Shown: in pieces, positions 55,255 through 64,000 of the stretch
How positions within the stretch are numbered: position 1 is the first letter of the stretch
Layout: each line of letters starts with the position of its first letter
Assembly (NCBI GenBank): GCA_963922205.1
Contig: CAWUHX010000140.1
Location: 620,001-684,000, forward strand
DNA length: 64,000 bases
Direction of reading: 5' to 3'
Source: Romanomermis culicivorax
Taxonomy: Eukaryota; Nematoda; Enoplea; Mermithida; Mermithidae
Notes under the pieces: model-generated
What the model was told of the DNA's origin: nothing
Databases searched by the model: none
The model's input: the letters and a program-made list of their open reading frames with translations, nothing else
Program-made: the position numbers and the translations under genes

Positions 55255-57673
55255 TCTCAGCTGCTGTCAGTAGAAGTGGCAGTTCTACCACATTCAACTG
55301 ACAGACATTCTGTTGGTAATCAAACGTGATATTCTTGAATTGTTCTAGGAAGTCCAATCCAAGAATCAGATCTACCGGTGCCCAGAAAGGAGACATAGTC
55401 TTACACACATAGAGATGTATATCGATCCTTATGTGTGGCTGACAGGTTTCGGGCAAGATAATCATATATGATCCCGATAGGAGAGTATGGATGGCTTTCC
55501 CATTGATACTCATCAATGGATTAAAGTGGTGATGTTGCTGGAAGGCCATAGCCGCTTTCGGACTCTCTTTAATCAAAGCCTTGTGAAGACATTGACTTAT
55601 GATGGTCCGTGGACAACCAGTGTCAAGGAAAGCAGGAGTCTCCTTGGCATCGACCAGTATGACGGAACACGGAGTGATTCTATTTAACTGAGATGGTACA
55701 TCATTCTGCACGTAGTGAAAACCAACCCAACGTTGGACTTTACGGAAAAGACTCAATGGAGAGAATTGGCTAGCAAACCGAACCTGTCTTTTCCGCAGGT
55801 GGTAGCTGAGATAGTAGGATAACCCAACATAGATGAGATATCCAATACCGGCCAACACTGCCAGGGTGATAAGGGTGTTAAAGATCAACTGAACTGGTCC
55901 ACTCAGGGCAGACTGTAAGCCCTGAATGAGATTGTGCTGCTGACCAGTAATCACCTGGTTTGCTGCCAGACCGACACCTTCCAGAGAGGCCTTGATGTCA
56001 GTCCCTACTCCTGCAAATGCCTGATAGAGAGAATCTGGTTGCAGAGATAGACCAGCCATAAAGTTTACCAATGGGTTTGAAACCGCTTCAATCTGCTCGG
56101 TCTTGTAAACATACTGTTTAAAAAATTCAAAACTTGAAGGGGTCATCACCAACTGATCATGAAAGAGCGCAGGAGTAACAAAATGAGTGACGTTAAAGCG
56201 CTGTTTCCAGAAAAATTTAAGCAGTATATGGCTCACATGGACTGTGCCGGACTCAATAAACCAGCCCGAGCGATTTTGGAAAATCCCCATAAAGTGATGG
56301 TCATAGGGCACTATGGGGCTAACTTTAATGAGATCTGGGCAACCGGGGGTGGCAAAATAAATGGTACCGCCAACCTGTACAGGAAGATACCTGTAACAGA
56401 TGTCTCCCACTCAGTATGAGTGATAGACATACATGGCATTGACCTTTTAACATGGCCATATTGTCAGTGCTTCACCTGTGAATTCCGCTGTCAGGTCATT
56501 CCTCTGCAGAAATGCCCGGGCCCCCAAAGTAGAGTCAAAGCAGAGCAACTGCCAAGTCAGATCAAGGTAGCATTGAGCGTGAGAGCAAAGATCAAGCCAC
56601 ATGAATCGAAAACTGTTGATTTCCAACTCTCTGATCTGCTGAGCCAGGTAGTTCAGTTTGGCATTGAAAGGATCGGGACGTGAGTCCTTTGCCAATCCGA
56701 AGAACTATTGGATCAAATTAACTCTTCTGTGGATGTGTAGAAGAAGACCCTGATCCGTCCGAACTGTGTTTAACCGGAGGTCAGGACACAACTGGAAGAC
56801 ACGAGAGTTTCCCAGGATCTTCAGGGCAAGCTGTAAATCATCCATGATGACATGGTTCCCTGACACAGATGTAGTGTAATTGCCCTGGGGACGATACTGA
56901 CACTGTTCTGTGAAGTTTGTTGCAGGCCAGACAATTACCCCCTCGAGAGTAGTGCACTGACCTGCAGTAGGACTGCATCCACCTACATCCCTTATGGTAC
57001 TTAGAGCTGTAATGCCATCCCACGAAGCGACCTGTCCCTCCTCGATGAAGAGGTTAGTTACTGTCTTGCAGACGTCACTGCAGCACCATGAGTACATCAC
57101 GTCCAGTGTTTGATTAGTGCTATAAAAGCCAGGGCGTATTTCCACAAGCTTTTGTAAACCAAACAGCTTCGTATGATGTGCTAGTGTACAAGCCGCAGGC
57201 GGTAGATGCTGAGTAGTAATGACATCTGCAGTAATGCCCCTAGATCCAAAGAAACCAGTGTTGGTGCAGACTTTAGGGTTACGCACTGTGCATTTCCATG
57301 CTAATGTAGTGATTGGATCAGAACTAGGAATATACACTGTGACATTTATGCCTCATGGACTCCATAAAGATTTTGGTGGTTTGCATTCTACTTTTTGAGG
57401 TAGCTCAAGTGGATGACCGCTTCTTGAAAGACCACAAAATTGGTACTGAGTAGCATGCATAGCAGAACTCATTCCTAAGAACAGTAATGTCATGAAGGCC
57501 CAATTTATAATATACAAACTATTTACAAACGGTGTCTGTAAATGTACACCAATATTCACAGTGTGGGCCCATCTGGCGGCCTCATTCTTCGGCGTCATCG
57601 GACAATATCCGCTCCTCGCCAGGGAAGTCAATGACCATGCCCCCACACATGTGGACTTCGTGAAGAACGCCAA
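55043..57673 (-). pseudogene. env: Element E env-like glycoprotein and first retropepsin, second copy
   Basis: As 38874-41504, with the same four stops. Two replacements: a Ser-to-Gly change near 56344 in the ectodomain and a Cys-to-Arg change near 56892. The loss of that ectodomain Cys would matter for folding if the protein were made. Confidence 0.7.
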
Positions 57674-57908
57674 TCTTCAGGGACCGTGGGGTGGTAGCCA
57701 TCGGAAAAGGCGAGGCCTCGATGATGCTGACTTCGTTGTTGATGGCGCACAACATCTCACCAAAGGTGTTGGCCACCTTAGTCGGCGAATTGGTTACCGT
57801 GGCCACTGGTTGCTGCTGGGCAATCACCACCAGCATTTTGGACGTGCCCTGACTGCTGCATAGGGGGCGTCGGGTTCCTCTAAGCTAGAACCATTTGCTG
57901 AGCTGTAA

Positions 57909-58614
57909 GTCACGCAATATGGGCTGTGAGCCGGACCATCTCTGATTGTGATCGCCGAATCTCGTCGGATGAAGTCCACGATGGACGTTCAGTGTTGCTC
58001 CTTTGGTTCGGCATTGACCTGATGTTATCAGCGGTCTTTTGTTCTGAAGAGAAAACAGCATTAGATGGTGCAGAATACCTAATCTCATCCTGAAAAATCT
58101 GTGATTCTGCGTAACAGGCAGCTTTAAGAGTCTCTTCAAGAGTTGTAAACTCCCTGAACTTAATACTATCTCAGAGGACTGGTTTCAGCCCCCTCAGAAA
58201 GATAGGTTTTATGATCTAATATCTGACGTCAGTCGCAAGATCCAGATAAGCCACCCTGGATAGTCTCTTAAGGTGCTCAAGATAAACTATCGCAGACTCA
58301 GTCGGCTTCTTCAGACAATCTTGGATCAATTGCTGATGCAGATCTGAGTCACGCCCTACTGGAAAGTCTTTCCGTAGAAAGGTTGTAAACTCTTCGAAGC
58401 TGGTTGGCTGTGGAGTACCACTGCTAAAGTCCCGGTAGGATGCAAGAGCAGGACCTGTAAGGCAAGACTCCAAAAACACGATTTTATATGCATGATCCAT
58501 TTCAATTACCCCTTGAAGTGTAAAGAAATGGGTCATGTGAGATATAAAATCCATTATAGACTCACCAAAAGCACCCAAAAAGGTAGCTGGACACAGGAGG
58601 GTGCCTCCTGCCAC
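57909..58614 (-). pseudogene. gag: Element E gag, second copy
   Basis: Same as 41740-42445 with the same stops. Confidence 0.7.
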
Positions 58615-60544
58615 TCATAGCCTCCAACTTTTGGTTGAGCGGCCCAAGGGCATTCTCAACTGCAACCTGGACCTTATTCTCAATCTGTGAAGGTAAGTCC
58701 ACTCCTGACTTCATAGCTGAGAACTCGTCTTCCCCTAAGGTATCTAAGACTGATAATCCTGCTTGTGAAGCTATCTGATCAAACTGAATAGAGAGAGGCT
58801 CACTGGTCTGTTTAAACTTAGTACTAAGATGGCAGGAACGTCTAGGTGTCTCTATTTTGTGAAAGTAAGGTAAGCATTACTCTTGTGATCTCACGGTGAA
58901 GAGGCCCGGGAATTTCTGGACTGTTTACGTGACGGCATTTTCGAGGCTTCAATGGCTTGTTCTTTACAATAACTAGCGACCACTCTATAATAGGGCTAGA
59001 AATGAACAAGGTTTGTAGCTCTCAGACAGCCTATGCAAATAGGTTGACACAGAAGGGAATTTATCTGGTCACCTATGTACTTAGAGGTGTAACCCACGTG
59101 AGGAAAAGGGAACTGTTACATCCCAACCTAATGAGAAAAATGGGGCTAGACTGGGTTAATTTAAACCAAAAATGAATGAATTTGAATGAAATGGGGGTTT
59201 CCCAGCTGAAAAGGGACGAGAGGACTTGTGTGGATGGGTAAACCTGCTCAAAAGGGATTTTGTTTGGAGGTTAAGCCCGTTGTACTAGTTTACAAAACTT
59301 TGGATTTGGGAGCACTCGTAACCGACAAAGTCCTACTCACCAGGAGTAGCGCATGAAGTAGCTTAGAAAGATAATAAGTAAAGGTGGACAACTTAAAATA
59401 AACTTAGTGGGTGTAAATTGATAGGGACAAAATTAGTTTACACACCAGATTATGCAAAGGGGATGCGCTTTTAGGCAACTGGCCCCACTCACTAGGAGCA
59501 ATTGGGATCTCTGTAAAGTGTGATGACTAGACAGGAGGTTCCTAATGGGATGACATTCGCATATACTTTACAACTGTGCCCAAAACGGGAGCTCTCGTTT
59601 TGAACAGAATGGGTACTCTCCAGGAGCATTATATACAGCTGGTGGCCAGGATTCCAACCACTGTGATGTAGTGAGGATGGCTAGGTCACTAGTGGAGGCA
59701 AAGAGCAGCAGGTACCAAGGTGCTATTCTGACACACTCAGTCAGTAAAAGGGTGGCATGGGGGTCCTTGGCTTGGCTGTGCCTAGTGGAGGTGGGGGTAT
59801 GCTGGCTTCCTCCTATGATTCAAGGCGGAGCTCAAAGCATCTTGAGATCAGGAGTACAGTCTGTCTCGAGTAAATGAGTGTAAAGTAAGGAGCTGAGGCA
59901 GACCCAGTTGTAATGTGTTTAGGCGGACTTTAACACCTTCACTGAGGTGGACTAGCGGTATATTATGCTATATGGACAACCAATGGAGGCGGACTCAGGA
60001 TTAAGGGTGACTCTAGTGCGGACATTATTAGGCCAGCTAACAAAGGCGTTTGAGTGAAAGAAGGATTACAGGGGATTCTTTAACACTTTAGGCCCAACCA
60101 GTGGCTATGCCCTAATTCCTGAGGAATTATTCCGGCAGTGACACTAAAGAAGATCATAGATGAGAAAGAAATGAAAGAAGATTAGTTAAGAAATTTACAG
60201 GAAGGTTGTCAACCCTTGCAGATGTCAGACACAGGCAGTACTGACTGCAAATGCCTAACCTTTGCATAAGTTGAACAACCAACCCCCCTGAGGCCGAGTG
60301 TAACCCATTCAAACCTGCAGTTGAAGCTTTGAAGACAGTCAAGTGCTGACCAACAGTGCTGCTACCTGATCAGTAACACAGACTGAATGCATCTCAGGTT
60401 GAGTTAGCATGTTGACTGATGTTTCCCAGGCATCAGTGACACGCAAACACAACCCTTGGACAAGAGCCGTAGGTGAGAGGGTCATATTCCAACAATCACC
60501 TATGACTCAAGTGGGATCTTTGGAAACCAACAGTAACCCAGTGA
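58615..60544 (-). other. Element E leader, second copy
   Basis: Same as 42446-44375. No gene recognised. Confidence 0.45.
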
Positions 60545-61363
60545 TGACGTCAAAAGGTATGATATACACCACCACACACTTGGTGCTGACCTCAGGTAAC
60601 TGAGTGCCATAGTCTCATATTGCAGTATGAACGTCAAAGGCGTTTCTGTGGCCTGCGGCCACAGAACCCCTATGGTAACACGAAGCGTTGCCATTGCAGA
60701 CATCAGAATAGGATTGTAAAATTTCAATTCCAATACTGGAACATGAAACATTATCATTGCGGACATCAGTGGATAGGGCTCTGAGGCCAGTGACCCAACT
60801 ACGGTAACAGGGAGTGTCACCATTGCTGACGTCAAAGGGATAGCTGAGTGTCAACTACACTACAGCAATGACTGAGATGCAGTTGTTGCAGACATCAGAT
60901 GTGGGGGTTTGTAAGGCCCACACATCTTCGAACAACAACACGTGGCATTGCCGTTGGGGACGTCAAGGGCTGAAGTCGGTAAACCAACCAGCCCTAGTGC
61001 AACAACAGGAACCTCTGCTGTTGCCGACATCAGAGAGACAGTGTCGAAAGATCACCGACCCACAGTAACAACATGTTATGTTGCCATTGCTGACGTCAGG
61101 GGTAGAGCCAGTAGGGCTACCCACCCCTTAAAGCAACAGCAAGGGATGCAGCTGCTGCAGACACAGGGGGAGGATGCATAGAACCAGCAACTCCTGAATA
61201 ACTACATGGTATGCAGCTATTGCTGACGTCAGAGGCATGACCTGGAGGGTCACGTACCTCAATGCAACAGCAGCATGTGAGTCAGTTGCGGACGTCAGAG
61301 GTAGGGTCTCCAGGACACACCACCTCATAACAACAACATGTGGTGTTGTAGTTGCTGACATCA
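60545..61363. repeat. 66-bp satellite, second copy
   Basis: Same register and unit count as 44376-45194, with one base difference noticed near 60671. Confidence 0.85.
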
Positions 61364-61522
61364 GTGGTTATGGTTTGTGAAATCATTACCACGTGCAACA
61401 ACTCACAGAAATAGAGGAGAAAGACGACTGTACAGTAGGTGGATGAAATAATAATAATGACCTACTGAAGGGTTGCCAACTATAACGTATGTGTGGTTGC
61501 CAACTATAACTTCATTTCAATT

Positions 61523-62890
61523 TGGGACAATCACATTGATGGGAAGAAACCCATGCCATATTGATAAAAATATGGCTGTGTCACTGTGAGTGACATGCTG
61601 TGACCCCATTGGGTGGCTCACTTATATATTCATTTCGGGAACCTAACCCAGCTGGTACTGACTACAGGAAAACCTATAGCCTACCTCGGAACTGTCCTGG
61701 AGTTCTGCTGTAGAATAATGGACAACCCCGCCTGGTCAGGGGTGGCAATCCATAGTCCTCATTCACTGGGAATGAAGGACAAAGCCATTCGTGGAAGGGC
61801 TTACTGTAGGGGACCCGATTGTAAATCTAAATCCCCTTTTTAGCCCTGACCCAAAGGGTTCAAGGGCTACTCCACCTGAGGGGATTCTCAAGGGAAAACC
61901 AGCTTAGGTAGGATTCCCACAAATATACCCTCAACAACAGTAACTCCTGAGAAGACTCACCTAGTCCTCTTCTCAAATACTCGGTGTGGGGGTGATGGGT
62001 TCAAGGGTGTTCATGGATCAGGGGGAGGACGAGAGCAGGTACGACAATCTGATTTGGTTTCACCCGGGGGGTATGTATTGATGGGGATCAGCAAGGGACG
62101 CAAAATGTTCCTCGAGGGACGTGATGGGGTTTTCCTAAGTGAAGGGTGACGGGGTAACTCCTAGGTTCGGGATACAGTAAGTTAAATGCAGTGGAGGCAC
62201 TGAAGGAATATGCAAATTTATTAATAAGTTGGTGGCGGATGTAGTAATATGTAAGTTTATAAAAATATAACATTGACGGATGTGGAGACGCAGCTAAAAA
62301 TGCAAGGGAACAATTAGGTCCAAGAATGAGTGCAAAACTAAAGAAACATACCCATCTAAAGGGCCTCGTAGACCTACAGTATGCCCTGGGTGGAGCTAAC
62401 AACACCCAAGCTAACTTCTGCAGCGGAAGCCGCTGCAGAAGATGCCTATGATCACATAGACATTTTCCAATTTGAATACATTAAGCATTGGGGCGAGTTT
62501 CACTCTCCATGCTAAACATATGAACGTCATTTAGATAGAATCTTCAAACTAGTCGTTTCATGTTGTGAAACGTCACTAGTTTTTACTGATAAGAAGTGCA
62601 CATTGTGCTCCAATTATAGCCATGAGCTCAGAGAGCTTATCTTTGGCGGAAATTCTAACTAACAGGTTACATACCGTGGTCTACGTGCGCAACAGAAAAA
62701 TGACAAATCATAGCGAAAATGAAAGTACAAAATGAAACGCAAAAAGTACACGCAGAAAATGCATGTAGAAATATAAAAATGAAACGCAAAAATAAAGTAA
62801 GTGACTGTAAAACAGAAAGTGGCGAAAAACATAACGCAAAAGCATGATGTGAATCACGTGACATTGGGCAGAATTCGTGGGCACGTGACA
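61523..62890 (-). repeat. Element E 5' LTR, second copy
   Basis: Same length and ends as 45354-46721; one C-to-T difference noticed near 62140. It also keeps the empty element B target site, at about 62381. Confidence 0.65.
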
Positions 62891-64000
62891 AGATACTGAG
62901 GCTATTGAAACATTAACATCGACCAGAAAGATGAAAGTTGCGGAAAATGGAACGAAACCAATTAGAGCTTATGGAGAGCCATAATATATGTAACACACTC
63001 GAGATAATGAGATGTAGCAAAAAAAATTGTTTTCCGTAATGATTCATTGGTCAATGTAACGAGAGTTGGACACGCTTATCGAGACAAAGGGGCAGTCGAC
63101 TATCAGGACACAATTGTGAGCACGGTCAATTGACCCTTAAAACTTTCTTGAGTGAAAATTTGAAGTTTTTTCATATAGACACAAGATCAACTAAAACTTG
63201 GCATATACATTTGGCGCAAACATATCACAGTATCCGAATCGACGCTCCATGCGTAAAAACAGTTGCTGAGTCGATACAGTGTCTAACCCTTTCTTTCCCA
63301 GGGATGTTCAACAACATCAAATTTTTAATTGGCTGAAAAGTAGGCAGAGCTTGACTTTGACGAATGGCTAATTTTATGTTTGGCAACATCAGTAGGAAGG
63401 ATATATGGGTAACTGCTTTTTATCAACAGAATTTTCGTTTTCGAGCAATTCCGATTTTTGTCAGCCAAAGATTTTGTTTTTTTCTTCATTTCATTCAAAA
63501 AAGTTTTTTAAATCAAGTTTTTGGCTTTTGATTGTAATAAAATTCTGGGTTAGGTAATAAAATGTGCTGATTCTGATATTTCTTACTGTTAGATTAAATT
63601 TCACTTCAAACTATAGTACATGACTTTTTCATTTTGATGTCCTACAACATCAACAGGAAGTCATGACCTGAATTTTCATTTTTTTATTTTCTCGATAGTA
63701 TTGAATTCGTTTTTGTCTATGCAGCTTTTCTTTCAGATTTTAGTTATTTTATGATAGATTACTCTTGCAAGATTGAACACAAAGTAGATTCAAGTAAAAA
63801 TAGTTATCTGTCCTTCTAATTGAGAAATTACATTGAATAGATTGCTCGCTAGGAGAAGTGCATGATACCATTGAACCACACAAGCAAAAATATGCAAATT
63901 TACTATTCTTCAGTACGGTTAGAGTTGTTAGAATAAGCAGACAGGAACTATAGTTCGTTTTTTATTAAATGCTTCTAAATCGAAAATGGACAGAAATCAA
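62891..64000. other. AT-rich flank, second copy
   Basis: Matches 46722 to about 47829. Two extra A near 63020 and one extra T near 63480 are the only length differences. No gene recognised. Confidence 0.8.

Larger units (their letters stand above)
50106..64000. repeat. Second copy of 33,937 to about 47,829
   Basis: The offset is 16,169 bases for most of the copy and 16,171 after a homopolymer difference near 63020. I noticed about ten substitutions and two homopolymer length changes in 13.9 kb. It contains a 5'-truncated element F, the F insertion point, the right half of element E and its flank. All inactivating changes of the first copy are shared. Confidence 0.95.

Noticed and set aside
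33937-64000. Biological tandem duplication of the E/F region
   Set aside because: The second copy starts at a primer sequence after a 100-N gap, with only allele-level differences. An assembly cause is more likely, though not proven.

Overview
The window is eukaryotic and almost entirely transposable elements; I see no intact cellular gene. Env-like coding sequence, Ty3/Gypsy-type elements, a PIF/Harbinger-like MITE, a spliced MULE-type transposase fragment with a 69-nt GT-AG intron, and AT-rich intergenic DNA fit an invertebrate animal. I cannot name the species.

Layout of the first 49,968 bases. (1) About 1-8,590: element A, a minus-strand Ty3/Gypsy element with gag, protease (PR), RT, RNase H (RH) and integrase (IN), broken by stops and two frameshifts. 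(2) 9,344-9,686: a GC-rich MITE with a TAA target duplication. (3) 10,165-16,408: element C, two diverged LTR copies around a gag-PR remnant. (4) 17,267-46,721: element E, a large minus-strand retroelement whose probable LTRs are about 1.37 kb. Its order on the minus strand is a 2.9 kb leader with a 66-bp satellite, gag, env-like glycoprotein joined to one retropepsin, a second retropepsin, RT, RNase H and integrase. (5) Element B (18,129-29,084, plus strand) sits inside E's left LTR, with identical 4-bp target duplications and 606-bp LTRs. (6) Element F (33,499-38,256, plus strand) sits inside E's second protease. (7) 46,722-49,968: AT-rich flank, a TTGGCCGAA repeat array and the MULE-like exons.

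Then come exactly 100 Ns (49,969-50,068), a stretch matching the SMART cDNA-amplification primer (50,081-50,105), and a second, almost identical copy of 33,937 to about 47,829 running to the window end. This looks like an assembly duplication (allelic contig or repeated contig), not a biological tandem duplication.

The two most unusual objects are: (a) element B, whose integrase stops after the first catalytic Asp and continues in frame into about 3.2 kb of unrecognised coding sequence beginning at its own Met codon, followed by two UUCG-capped hairpins just before the 3' LTR; and (b) element E, with a transmembrane glycoprotein between gag and pol, in one open frame with a retropepsin and upstream of a second retropepsin. 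The order of events is E first, then B and F into E. All the retroelements carry inactivating changes, so this is a graveyard of nested copies, not a working operon-like set.
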